Source of the DNA: Artemisia argyi
Lineage: Eukaryota > Streptophyta > Magnoliopsida > Asterales > Asteraceae
Direction: 5' to 3'
Assembly: GCA_030686995.1 (NCBI GenBank)
Contig: CM060696.1
Coordinates: forward strand, 11,080,487-11,144,486
DNA: 64,000 nt
Both the position numbers and the translations under genes were made by a program. The notes under the pieces are model-generated. The model was given only the letters and a program-made list of their open reading frames with translations, was not told the origin of the DNA and ran no database searches. Of the stretch, positions 1 to 11,278 are shown in pieces. The first letter of the stretch is position 1, and the number at the start of each line of letters is the position of its first letter.

Positions 1-546
1 CCCTGACACAATCATAGCTAAACTTTGAACTTCAATTTATGTAAAATCACTTATATTTCGTCAACATTTTGTTAGGTCCTGATAGTTCATTTCAGATTCA
101 AATACTTTGTATGTTGAACGATAGTTTTTTTCCATGTCGATCCTTTGTGATCACTGATCTTCGCAGTCTCGTTTTGACTCTAAAGATTTTTATAGCTGAT
201 CGTCAATTCCACTGCATTCTGGAAACTAAAATGACATTATTCTCTATGTGTGAGCTAAAAGATTTGCAATTTGATAGCTATGTTTTCCTTAGTTAACTAT
301 TTTGGCTGATATTATGCACATGGACGGACTCAAGATTTCTAGGGGTCTTGCACAAAAAATTTGGCTGATATACGCTTCGTGACTCGAAATCGGGTGTGGC
401 CCGTGCCACACCTGACACCATGTAGGTCCGACTATGATTATGCATGTATTTGAAACATTAGTTTAATAGCTTGGAGAGAGCAATACAATCAAAGTAAATG
501 AAGTGACATGCAATGTATATAAGAAACATTCCCGTTTACCCTAAAG

Positions 547-879
547 CAATGTTTTGAAAACCGGGTTCGAAATCGACCCGGTCGAGTCACCGGACACTGG
601 GTCAACCGGTTCGACCGGTTGGACCGCCGGGTCAACCCGGGTTTTCAATTTATTATTATTTTATTTTTTTGACCGGGTCAACCGGTTCGACCGCCGGGTC
701 AACCCGGGTTTTTATTAAATTTTTTTGAAAAAATGAAACCCGGTCGGGTTTTGAGAACCGGGTTGACCCGGGTCACTCAAAACCCGGCGGGTCACACCGG
801 TTAACCCGGTTTTACAAACCCGGGTTGTTTTGACCCGTTTTTTCGGCCGGAACCTGTCGACCCGTGTTTCAAAACCTTG
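547..879. mobile_element. GC-rich hAT-type MITE (333 bp), TSD CCCTAAAG
   Basis: An 8-bp direct repeat CCCTAAAG flanks it (539-546 and 880-887). Terminal inverted repeats start CAATGTTTTGAAAACCGGG on the left and, read in reverse complement, CAAGGTTTTGAAACACGGG on the right. The interior repeats CCGGTTCGACC/GGGTCAACCCGGG blocks in both orientations, so it should fold strongly. Copy B (near 40075) lacks it. The 8-bp duplication and CAAGGTTTTGAAA-like ends fit non-autonomous hAT elements. It has no coding capacity. Confidence 0.85.
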
Positions 880-1346
880 CCCTAAAGTATATCTCCTATG
901 GTTTGGTCAATGATGATTGGATTTTTGACATTAACTATCGTCACGTGCTGGAAAGAACACCCGTAACGAACCCATGACTAGCCCTGGCCCTTGTCTTTAT
1001 TCTCACACCGTTTTGACTTAATTCTCACACCGTTCTGAGTTCCTCTAAACGTTACCGTTGTCACTGTTATGTTTCGGACACCAGGTTCCTCCAATTCCAA
1101 TCCTAGACTTCCGATGTTATATGTAACCAACAAAAATATTACGTATCATTCATGTATATTAGATAAACTAGTTGGTGATCATACACCGGATACCGTGACC
1201 AGGGCCGCATGCCACCTTCTCTACCCATAGGTTAGCATTTCTAGGACCAACAGAGATACAATCATCCCCCATTGCAATTTTAGTACTCACGATGGTAACA
1301 CCAGTGGATGATATTAAATGGATTCCATCGGTGTGTTCGGACAAAT

Positions 1347-1348
<2 letters not shown>

Positions 1349-1430
<82 letters not shown>
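1349..1430. repeat. Poly-T followed by (ATT)n microsatellite
   Basis: About 40 consecutive T from 1349, then about 14 ATT/TTA units to 1430. It lies just outside a fragment of MULE terminal repeat (1430-1486). Apparent reading frames here are low-complexity artefacts. Confidence 0.9.
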
Positions 1431-1431
<1 letters not shown>

Positions 1432-1739
1432 AATGGTGCTTTTTTAGCTTTTGTTTGTAAAAGTAGGTTATTTTTTTTTTTAATGTAAATAGAGGTGAGA
1501 TCTATGCAAAACAAAAATCCTTTAAAAAAACAAATAATCAAATCTCTACCATTAATCGGCTAAGATCAAAGCAAAAAATAAAAAAAGGGAGGACAAAATT
1601 GACATTTTAGCTAATTTAATATAAAAACCCACTTTTCACATTTTTTTTAAATAAAAAACATATCTTTCAAACGGTAAATCTTCAAGCAACGAAAAATATA
1701 CCATCGCGACGAGAATTAAATCCTCTTTCTATAGATATG

Positions 1740-2395
1740 CATTGTTATATACTTTCGACGAAATTTTTTTTCAAAATTTTCGTACAGAAAAATCTCATGG
1801 GATTCGTTAAAAGACAATTTTTTTTTTTTTTTCAAAATTTCCTTCCATAAAAATCCCATGGGATTCATAAAAAATACAATTTTTTTTTTTTCAAAATTTC
1901 TATCAAGAAAAATCCAACAGGATTTGTAAAAAGACTCTTTTTTAAAAAAATTTCTGTCAAGGAAAAACCAACGGGATTCGTAAAAAAATCCCATGAGATT
2001 CGTAAAAAGACGATTTTTTTTTCAAAATTTCCATCCAGGAAAATCCCATGGGATTCTTAAAAAAATCCCACGGGATTCTTAAAAAAATCCCACGGGATTT
2101 GTAGAAAGACGAATTTTTTTTTTCAAAATTTCCGTCCAGGAAAATTCCACGGGATTCGTAAAAAAATCCCACGGGATTCTTAAAAAAATCTTACAGGATT
2201 CGTAAAAAAATTTCATGGGATTCGTAAAAAGACGATTTTTTTTTTCAAAATTTCTGTCCAGGAAAATCACTCGAGATTCTTAAAAAATCCCACGGGATTC
2301 GTAAAAAGACATATTTTTTTTTTTCAAAATTTCCGTATAGGAAAATCCCACGGGATTCAGAAAAAATCCCACGGGATTATTAAAAAATAAAAACC
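1740..2395. repeat. Nested minisatellite, ~55-bp units with 18-22 bp sub-units
   Basis: Roughly ten imperfect copies of a unit containing CAAAATTTCCGTCCAGGAAA followed by AATCCCATGGGATTCGTAAA and a T run. Within several units the shorter block CCCACGGGATTCTTAAAAAA is repeated two or three times. Open frames across it on the minus strand are a by-product of the period and I do not call them genes. It lies inside an insertion absent from copy B. Confidence 0.85.
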
Positions 2396-3106
2396 TAAGA
2401 GGGCTTACAAGATACATCACGTACAACACAGAACAGAAGGCCCCGTTTCTTTTTCCATATGAGCATCTGTGTGGGGAAAAATGTGAGTCCCCCATATAAA
2501 TTAATATTTTTTTTTCTGTTGGGATCCACCCAATTTAGTTAAATGGTCCCACACGGACCCACCACATAGACTTATAACCATTTGAATCTAAAAATAAAAA
2601 TGGGCCCTAAAAACTACCCGAGCCACTTTAGCACCCATAAGGTCAAGTCATTTTCAACCCAATAAAAAACTATAGAAATGCAGGGAACTGGATGAAGACA
2701 TATCCATAGAAGTTGGACAAAAAAAATGACTAGACCAGGTGCTAAAATGACCAAATCCACACAATCCCATCATAGTTGACTAACTGTTGTACCGACCCTC
2801 GTTACCAAACAGCCTGATAACTTATTTAAACTTTTAGCTCAACAAGTCACACCACACACCATCATCACTCTCCAACAACAAACACAAAAAACCTTTCTAA
2901 AAACCCTCCATCAAATGAAAAAAGAAAAAAAAAAATCCACATCAAATTCCAATCCATTCATTTTAAAAACCGATTAAAAACCAATCGAAGTCTTTATATA
3001 AATCAATCAAAGTGGGCAATTGTTTACCTGACCAAGGTTGGGGTTAGGGTTTTGCGATTCCAATTTTGAAACCGATCGCGAATACGAAGACGAAGAGTTT
3101 TTTGTA

Positions 3107-3196
3107 ATGGCGGACACGCCTCAATCCTATCGGTTCGGTAATCCAGCTACGATGAGTAGGCATTGTTTGTTCTATACCGTTGAGAACTATCGGTGA
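3107..3196 (+). CDS. Possible captured 5' end of a host gene (29-codon ORF)
   Basis: ATG at 3107 opens a short frame beginning MADTPQSYRFGNPATMSRH and stopping at TGA 3194-3196. It is preceded by CT/AAC-rich sequence and TTAGGGTTTTGCGATTCC, typical of plant 5' leaders, and the local GC content is higher than its surroundings. Downstream (3190-3300) GGTGATGGTGG-like repeats continue without an open frame. It could be a transduplicated first exon inside the 1487-3504 insertion or simply chance. I do not recognise the peptide. Confidence 0.25.
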   Translation: MADTPQSYRFGNPATMSRHCLFYTVENYR

Positions 3197-3877
3197 TGGT
3201 GGTTAAGATCCGGATCTTGAACTATCGGTGACGGTGGTTTGTGATGGTTGTGACTTTGGTGGTGGTGGTTGACGGCCGTTGAAATCACGGTGTGATTGTT
3301 TTGGTGTTGGCTGGGTGTTTGATTTAATGGGTTTAATTTGAGTTTGTATTATTACTTTTAGATAATGACTAAAATGCCACTCAATATATTTTTAATTTAA
3401 AATGCTAATTAATCTAAACTGTTGGATGGAAGGAGGATGGATGGTTGAGATCTTGTGATTTGTTTTTTAGATGAATGTTGTTTCGTATGAAACCTTTTTC
3501 AATGTAAATATGGGTCTTTATTTAGTTTTGTGGACCACAAGCCTTTTATTTACTATATAAACTTTACATATTTAACCTTTAAGTTATAAAAAGACGTTAT
3601 ATATACTAGCTCAAATACACTAGAAAATATCCACTAAATCAAATAAGTAAACATCTGTTAAATTAAACAAAAAAGCATCCGCTAAAAAAAAGTCCATAAA
3701 TTAAACAATAAAAAATCTATTAAATTAAACAAGAAAACATCTGCTAAATTAGACAATAAATAAAACATAGCATGCATCACGCCAAATTAAATCTTGGTTG
3801 AGAGTTCATACAAAGGGACCTATTGTGACCACCTTAACGGCATACTCCACATCTTTTCGGTTCCAAGATAGACTAAG

Positions 3878-4362
3878 AAAAAATAACAGTCCAAAAAAAC
3901 ATAGACAAATAGGTGATGACCGACGGATACCTGCTTAGACAGCAGTTTCGCGACATAGTAGAAAAAACTCTTTCCAGTTCCCTGTACAAGAAGTCATAAT
4001 TTTAGGAGCAGTCATAATAAAGTAGCCAAGAAAGCACGTAAGTTATATTAAGCTATTAATTCTTTAATGAAAGTAAGAATGAAGATTTACCCCTTTAATC
4101 TTGAACGCCTAAAGAATCTTAGGATAATTGAGGGTTAAAGATTAAAGGGGTAAATCTACATTCTTAATTTCTTTAAAGAATTAATAGCTTGATACAAACC
4201 ATGTGCTTTCTTGGCTACTTTATTATGACTGCTACTAAAATCATGACTTCTTGTATAGGGAACTGGAAAAAGTTTTTTCTGCTGTGTCACGAAACTGCTG
4301 TCTAAGCAGGTATCCATCGGTCATCACCTGTTTGTCTATTTTTTTTGGACTGTTATTTTTTT
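3878..4362. repeat. Long inverted repeat / foldback (~220-bp arms)
   Basis: 3878-4102 and 4138-4362 are nearly perfect reverse complements around a loop of about 35 nt. The innermost pairing is AGATTTACCCCTTTAATCTT with its complement. Other arm landmarks are GGTGATGACCG/CGGTCATCACC and GCTTAGACAGCAGTTTCGCG. Copy B keeps the structure at 40993-41457. It may be a MITE, and a transcript through it would form a long dsRNA stem. Confidence 0.85.
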
Positions 4363-4866
4363 TGAATGTCCTTCTCATTACGAATTCGACTTGATTTCTT
4401 CCTTACCCTACTGATCTTTGAGTTATCTGCCTTAATCTTCCAATCTGAATCTAACCAGTAATCAACATGGGGAAGTGGAGTAAAATCTTAAAGATATTGT
4501 TGTTGGAATGTTGCAGTGGTGTAAATATTGCGAATAATGGTAAGAGCGTTGCCCCATCTATGGTGTCAAACAACAAGCGCATGTGAACACGGAAACCTTT
4601 ACATTTGTCACTTACCACATGTGTATGTTTGTTGAAAATAATAAACAATGTGTGTATTTCCACATGTATCATTTATACATAACTTTGTGACAATCTTGTA
4701 GACACCTTCATTGTAGTTAAACTCGGATGAATGATGACTTTGTGCATGGATATCATGGCTACTAAACTTATGCCACATGCGATGTGGTAAAGGTGTACCG
4801 CAACTCATTACAATGGGCTTTCTAAAAAGAGCAACAGTTCGGTTAAAGGTAAGATCGATACAAGAC

Positions 4867-5594
<728 letters not shown>

Positions 5595-5908
5595 TACAAG
5601 ACTTGATTGGTAATCTCCTAGCTCCTCTTAGTGTATTGTTAGTACTCTGATATATTTGTTGGTAAGTAACCTCATCACCGATTTTCGTCATGCAAAAGAC
5701 ACGTTTGACTTTATCAATTTGTTTAAGATACCGCCAAGCCTCGGGGTTGAGCGTTTTTATCTCTTTTATGTGTCAAACAAATTTCCATGCCCAATTGGGT
5801 ATATACTCAGCCGTATGAACTTTATGTTTTGTCTTGGTGGACACTCTTGCACTTTGCTAGCCATTTACAACTTTTACTTTCAAGTAATTTATACTCCTTA
5901 TTAAAGTG

Positions 5909-6240
5909 TTACAGCCTTTTAACTTGTTTTCTATTTTCAAATAGTATTCCAAGTTGAATTTCATTTTCTAATTCACTCCAAACATCCATACGAACCTTGT
6001 TGTCAACGTCATCATTCGATGCATCACCAACACCATTCATTAAATCCATAACTCCTTGAGAGTATGATTGAGCTGCAACTTCACTCCCATCATCAGAGTC
6101 ATCTCCTACGTCACTTTTTGATTCACTGTTATTCTCACTATATTGCGAGTTGCATTCATCAAATGTCCCAAATGTATCATTATTAAGCAATGCAAATTGT
6201 GAATTTTGGTCGGGGTGTAAAACTACAAAGGAGATCTAGA
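5909..6240 (-). pseudogene. MuDR-type transposase N-terminal fragment (copy A, unit 1)
   Basis: The minus-strand frame from about 6240 contains NNDTFGTFDECNSQYSENN, an acidic Ser/Asp-rich linker and ELENEIQLGILFENRKQVKR. The last part fits the start of the MuDR plant transposase N-terminal domain, usually an E-L-x-x-G-x-x-F-x-x-K-x-x-x-K pattern. The frame ends where the DNA-binding domain should continue, so only the first exon portion of a MURA-like protein remains. Related fragments lie at 7105-7520 and 42981-43316. Assignment rests on the motif at the C-terminal end. Confidence 0.55.
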
Positions 6241-6568
6241 AAACTAGTGTTTGTGGGCAATACAAAAGTATTAAACAAAAATATAGTCTGAAGATGAAAA
6301 GCTTCATTGATAAAAAAACAAACCATTTCTAGTTTGGTAGATGATATTAATGAGTAATATTGACAAGTGATTTATGAGGATATGTTAATATTTAAAGCTT
6401 GGAAAACAAATATGTGTAAAAGATTTTATAGGTGAGAAAAGTATGAAGCATATATTTATTGGTTGCCATACATTAATTTCTAACTCCCAACTAACCAATT
6501 TATGATTCACTCCATTACTACATTCTGAAATTATGCAACTACTCTGTACAGTAACTTAAGTACTGTTT

Positions 6569-6683
6569 GCTAAACTTCAACACCGGAACATTGTAAGATT
6601 GCTAGGATACTACATTAAGGGGAATGAAAAGATACTTGTATATGAGTTCATGCGTAACAAAAGCTTGGATGTCTTCATATTTG
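6569..6683 (+). pseudogene. Captured receptor-like kinase exon fragment (unit 1)
   Basis: Translation reads [20 protein letters not shown] followed by [18 protein letters not shown], the alphaC-helix to hinge region (kinase subdomains IV-V) of plant receptor-like kinases. A GT follows at 6684-6685, resembling the native exon/intron border. There is no start codon, ATP-binding loop or catalytic loop nearby, so it is an exon fragment carried inside a MULE-like element. Degraded copies lie at about 8116-8212 and 43778-43869. Confidence 0.8.
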
Positions 6684-7104
6684 GTAGTATTTATAACAAT
6701 TTCTTATATCAAAATATTGACTTTACTGTATATGTTTTGGCATCAATAAACTTATTAACAATTTTTCTACGGCCTCTATACAAGATCAATCACCAAGTAT
6801 ATATCTCTGGAAGTAGTTTGTTACACTAGGAAATTTTTTTTGTTACGCATAGTATAATTCGATTAAAACCCGAATGAAAGCTAATATTGATAACCAAATA
6901 ACCAATTGTATTATATAATTAAAGAGCTAGTGTACATAAGCTAGTATATATAACATCTTTTTATAAGTTAAGGGTTAAATTGTAAATAAATAAGAGGCTT
7001 GTTATCCACAAAACTAAAAAAAGACCCATATTTACATTAAGAAAAAAAAGAACCTACTTTTGCAAACAAAAGTTAAAAAAGCACCATTCGCAAAAAACCT
7101 AGTT

Positions 7105-7520
7105 CGGGCTGACACCAGATGAGGACCAAAGTACTTTGCTACCCATTTGCAACTTTTACTTTCAAGTACTTTATACTCCCTATTATGGGCGATTGACCAA
7201 AGTGTTACAGCCTTTTTAACTTGTTTTCTATTTTTAAATAGTATTCCAAGTAGAACTTTATTTTCTAATTCACTCGATGCATCACCAACACCATTCATAA
7301 AATCCATAACTCCTAGAGAGTCTGATTGAGTTGCAACTTCATTCCCATTATTAGAGTCATCTCCTACGTCACTCTTTGATTCACTGTTATTCTCACTATA
7401 TTGTGAGTTGCATTCATCAAATGTCCCAAATGTATCATTATTAGGCAATGCAAATTGTGAATTTTGGTCGGGTGTAAAACTACAAAAGAAATCAAGAAAA
7501 CTAGTGTTTATGGGCAACAT
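7105..7520 (-). pseudogene. MuDR-type transposase N-terminal fragment (unit 2)
   Basis: The minus-strand frame starting at 7520 contains QFALPNNDTFGTFDECN, an acidic linker, then ELENKVLLGILFKNRKQVKK and AVTLWSIAHNREYKVLESKS. The final block matches the MuDR N-terminal zinc-binding domain better than the unit-1 copy, because it extends to the C-K-W-V-A-K segment, but the following conserved cysteines are missing. It lacks the region between the linker and ELEN that is present in unit 1. It is a non-functional remnant. Confidence 0.65.
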
Positions 7521-8115
7521 TACATGTTCATAGATAATTTGTGTTCGTAAGAGAAAACTACAAAAGTATGAAACAAAAATATAGTATAAAGATGAAAAGC
7601 TTCATTGAAAAAAAAGTAAACCATTGTTAGTTAGGTAGTTGATATTAATGTATAATATTAGCAAGTGATTTATGAGGATATGTTAATATTTAAAGCTTGA
7701 AAAACAAATTTGTGTAAAAGATTTTTATAGGTGAGAAGAATAAGGAGCATATATTTATTATTTTTCATACATTAATTTCTAACTTCTAACTAACCAATTT
7801 ATGATTCACTCCATTATTACTTTATGAATTTATGCAACTACTTTGTATAATAACTTAAGTTCTGAGTTGATGCAACTACTTCTGAATTTATGCAATTTAT
7901 GATTCACTCTATTACTATCTTCATCAAACTACAGCATCGTTGTTTTTGTTAGTTGAATAATAGGTGCAAAAATTTTTTTCTTGATTGGACTTTATGGCTT
8001 TCTCGTCCCATGGACGCATGTTATGTTTCTAGTTCGTGAACTATGTATTTTGTAATTTGCTTGCCTTCTAGCTCCTTGTTACAAGGTAGCCTTATTTGAA
8101 GTTTAATACAAATAG

Positions 8116-8212
8116 CCGTTCAGAACCTTGTAAGATTTCTAGGATACCACATTAAGGGGAATGAAAAGATACATGTATATGAGTAAATGTGTAACAAAAG
8201 CTTCATTTGGTA
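8116..8212 (+). pseudogene. Captured receptor-like kinase exon fragment (unit 2, degraded)
   Basis: This DNA matches the kinase fragment at 6569-6683 (AACCTTGTAAGATTTCTAGG, then AAGGGGAATGAAAAGATAC) but carries a stop (GAG TAA) in place of the glutamate-phenylalanine of the hinge and a deletion before the exon edge. It confirms that the fragment was already present when the MULE-like unit duplicated. Confidence 0.7.
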
Positions 8213-8434
8213 GTATTTATAACAATTTCTTATATCAAAATATTGACTTTAACATATATGTTTTGGCATCAATCAACTTATTAACAATTTTTCTATGGCC
8301 TCTATACAATATCAATCACCAAGTATATATCTGGAAGTAGTTCGTTACACTAGGGAAGTTTTTTGTTGCGCATAGTATAATTCAAAACCCGAATGAAAGC
8401 TACTATTGATAACCAAATAACCAATTGTATTATA

Positions 8435-9283
8435 CTAGCAGGGTACTCGCGCGTTGCAGCGGCGGGTACCCTGTGAAAATTAACCGGAGAAATAGATCCC
8501 GATGAGGCATGGCTTAGAAGTTTGTATCGGTTCCAACGGGTCCTCTTTGGTTCATTTTCGGATGGCTTTTATTGGCTAGCCGAACCAGTGGCGACACTGG
8601 TTCCCGGTTGAACCCGTGGTCTGGTCTGGTTTTCAAAACTATATGTACCATCAACTTGTTAGATTGTATAAAATTTTGTGTGTTTTATTAGTTTGTACAA
8701 TATGTATAATAACATGTATTTTTCATTAGGGGTGTTTTAAAAATAACATTAATTAATGTATTTAATTATTTTATATTTTGGATTATGTTGTAGCTTGTTT
8801 AGATTGTATATTGTGAAGATTTTATTGTACTTTTTAGTAAGGGGGTGTTTTAATTGGTTGTATTTAATTTGATATCTATGCTTTTAACTGGTTGTACAAT
8901 GTGAATAACTCATATTTTTAAGTAATAAATTTATAATTGTGTTGATATTACTTGTACTTTTAGCATTAAAAGGTGTAATGTTGAATTTTAAGGTTTAAAT
9001 TAATTTTTAGGCCATTAATGGCCGAAAGTGGCGTGTACATGTAGCTACAAAACTTGTAAATGTCTAATTGTATTGATTTTAATGTATTAAATGTTTAATT
9101 GTACATTGTATTGATTTTAATGTATTAAATGTTTTATTGTCCCATGTTACCCAAAAAAAAAAAAAAGTTTAATTGTGTTGATATTACTTGTACTTTTAGC
9201 ATTAAAATATGTAATGCTTAATTTTAAGTATTTCTATTTTTAGTAGGCATAAATGATTTATAAGATAGTTAGATTAGATTAGA
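8435..9283 (-). mobile_element. Non-autonomous Helitron (minus strand)
   Basis: Read on the minus strand it begins TCTAATCTAATC and ends in CTAG after a GC-rich palindrome region (GCCGCTGCAACGCGCGAG), inserted between A and T without target duplication. Unit 1 (about 6912) and copy B (about 44090) show the empty site: ATTATA|TAATT. The end structure fits Helitrons. No Rep/helicase is encoded. The interior is AT-rich with repeated blocks such as TTAATTGTGTTGATATTACT. Confidence 0.8.
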
Positions 9284-10048
9284 TAATGCTATTGTACATA
9301 AGCTAGTATATATAACATCTTTTTATAAGTTAAGGGTTAAATTTGTAATAAACAAGAGGCTTGTTACTTGTGATCCACAAAACTACAAAAAAAAAAACCA
9401 ATATTTACATTAAGAAAAAAAAAAAAAAAAAGAACTTATTTTTGCAAACAAAAGTTAAAAAAGCACCAATAGCAAAAAAACTAGTTGGGGCTGACACGAG
9501 ATGATGAGATAGTCAATCCTTGTAACTTGACATTGGTGCATGCATCTATCAAAATGTGGAACATCTGGCTGTTAATCGACTTCAACCCACTTATCACCAT
9601 GTTATTTGAATTGTAGATTCCGAGCGTCTATATTTTGCAACAATTCACCAAACAAATTTTAACATGTGAATATTTACATGTGTTTTGCATGACCAAAGAG
9701 TAGCACCTTGGGAGTCAAGGGTACCACGAGAGATGGTGACATGGCTGACTCTATGCAATCTAATACAATCACCAGAGGTAGCAATAGCATTATAGTTAGA
9801 AGGGGCGACAAGGGTGCAATATAAACGTATCATAATGGAACTGCTCTTGAATCTTTCACCAGCAAAAGTGATGAAACGCAGGTTATTCTTATGTTAGACC
9901 CGAGTCCTAGCCCCTCAAAGGCCTTTTTGGTTATTTTCAATGCAGCCCAGTCAGCGTCCCAGTAAGCGACAACTAAGCGTCATGTCAGTTGGACACAAGC
10001 TGCACAAAAGCCGGACACACTCCTCCCACAAGGAACTATGCTTCTTCC

Positions 10049-10199
10049 CACGTGCCAAATCAGGTAAGAGGAGTTAATGACAGTATAGTACCGTTGGATT
10101 TCAAGGACGTGATTTGCAATAATTTATTACTTGAGGGGCTTTAGTGAAAGTATATGAAACCCTAATGAGGGCCAATGTGTAAAGTTGGCTTTATATAAA
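10049..10199 (+). promoter_or_regulatory. Candidate promoter of the NYN hairpin locus (copy A)
   Basis: A CACGTG G-box core lies at 10049-10054 and a TATATAAA box at 10192-10199, followed by CCCAATTC and a pyrimidine-rich stretch typical of a plant transcription start and leader (10215-10270). Copy B keeps the TATA box (44940-44947) and has two CACGTG cores about 20 bp apart in the corresponding place. The inverted NYN repeat begins about 350 bp downstream. Promoter activity is inference. Confidence 0.5.
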
Positions 10200-10380
10200 C
10201 CCCCCAATTCCCAAACCTCGCAACACATATTTTCTTCCTTTCTATTTTTCAATCTCTCTATTTCTCTTTTTGTTATTAGTGTAGGAGTAGAAGTACAATA
10301 ATGTAGATTTAATTTTATGCTTTTGTGTTATTGTTTTTATAAAAGTTTTTCCATTCTAATCATTTTTTTAAACTTGTCTC

Positions 10381-10414
<34 letters not shown>

Positions 10415-10550
10415 CTCCTTCTTCAGATTGTTTAATTAATGCATTTTTAATCATAAAGATAGCTATTTGGGTTATTACATATCCCAAATCATTGAAGCTT
10501 AGGAGGATCCGCAAAAATTTATTGTCGATAAAGTACGAACCTAGCTTAGG

Positions 10551-10915
10551 AATTCATCTACGTGAGATCCCCGGAGGGGGCAAAAACGCGGCAGATTATG
10601 CTATTATATGTGAGATGTTCTTGTTTGCCATGTGGACCAAAAAACTGACATTAATCATGTTGATTTCGGGCGTTCACGATTTTACACAAGCAATGAAAAC
10701 ATTAATAATGTTGATTTCGGGTGACAAAGATTTAATATGCTTAAGCAGGAAAGTTGAAGTTGTTTCCTTTGCTTGTGTAAAATCATTGTCACCCGAAAAA
10801 TCAACATGATTAATGCCGGTTTTTCGTTCCTTATGGCAAACAAGAACATCTCACACATAATAGCATGGTCTGCCCTATTTTTGCCTGCTCCAGGGATCTC
10901 ACGTAGATAAATTCC
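10551..10915 (+). ncRNA. Putative hairpin RNA: inverted duplication of a NYN-domain fragment (copy A)
   Basis: 10551-10703 and 10763-10915 are inverted copies of about 150 bp around a loop of about 60 nt. The left arm starts GAATTCATCTACGTGAGATC and the right arm ends with its near complement. In sense, each arm encodes LREIPGGGKNAADYAI- or LREIPGAGKNRADHAI-like residues, the core of a NYN (limkain-b1-type) domain. A TATA/G-box promoter lies upstream. Copy B keeps the hairpin (45279-45640). Known plant inverted-repeat loci of this kind produce siRNA; whether this one does is inference. Confidence 0.55.
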
Positions 10916-11110
10916 TGCAGACTTGTTTTTGATTATCGTGCCTTCATTAGCATAGAAGGCATTGAATGAAACTGGGATTCCTGTGAAGGCTTTGTTTAGT
11001 ACTGCTCTTAAACTAAGAGCTACATTTTTAGTGTCTTTTACTCCAGAGTTTTCCAAATCCCAAAATAGGGCGATCATTTGATCGTTTTCTTCTAACATTC
11101 TAATTTTCAC
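10800..11110 (-). pseudogene. NYN-domain (limkain-b1-like) gene fragment (copy A)
   Basis: The minus-strand frame from 11110 reads [20 protein letters not shown] then NSGVKDTKNVALSLRAVLNK, VSFNAFYANEGTIIKNKSAG and YLREIPGAGKNRADHAIMCE. FWDLEN, the FNAFY strand, the GKNRADHAI block and an LIML strand are hallmarks of plant NYN/MARF1-type nuclease domains. The residue after LIMLI diverges from the expected SGD, so the last metal-binding aspartate is lost in this frame. It is a single-exon fragment with no flanking domains, overlapping the right arm of the hairpin. Copy B (about 45530-45840) carries an additional stop. Confidence 0.75.
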
Positions 11111-11159
11111 ATATTAACTCAATTTTGTTAGGATATTGGTTTCTTGAGTTCAGTATTGA

Positions 11160-11278
<119 letters not shown>

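Larger units (their letters stand above)
1487..3504. mobile_element. Unclassified ~2 kb insertion in the left MULE terminus, possible 9-10 bp TSD
   Basis: Copy B reads straight from the GTGTTCGG region (about 40600) into AATGTAAATATGGG (about 40632), whereas copy A has about 2 kb extra. AATGTAAATA occurs at both edges (about 1480-1489 and 3505-3514), which fits a 9-10 bp target duplication as MULEs make, but I find no convincing terminal inverted repeats. The insert contains a minisatellite (1740-2395) and a stretch resembling the 5' end of a nuclear gene (about 2870-3300). Boundaries are approximate. Confidence 0.45.
7104..9490 (-). mobile_element. Second, partial MULE-like unit (copy A only)
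   Basis: This stretch repeats the right half of the preceding element: transposase fragment, kinase fragment and right terminus (9290-9480, with AAAGCACCAATAGCAAAAAA). Copy B has only one such unit, so A gained a tandem copy or B lost one. It is interrupted by a Helitron at 8435-9283. No complete gene is present. Confidence 0.6.

Noticed and set aside
1314..1541. Open frame with long Lys and Ile runs
   Set aside because: Translation of poly-T and ATT repeats.
1716..2495. Overlapping minus-strand frames rich in MGFFYESRGIFL-like repeats
   Set aside because: Period of the minisatellite keeps frames open; no gene context or known domain.
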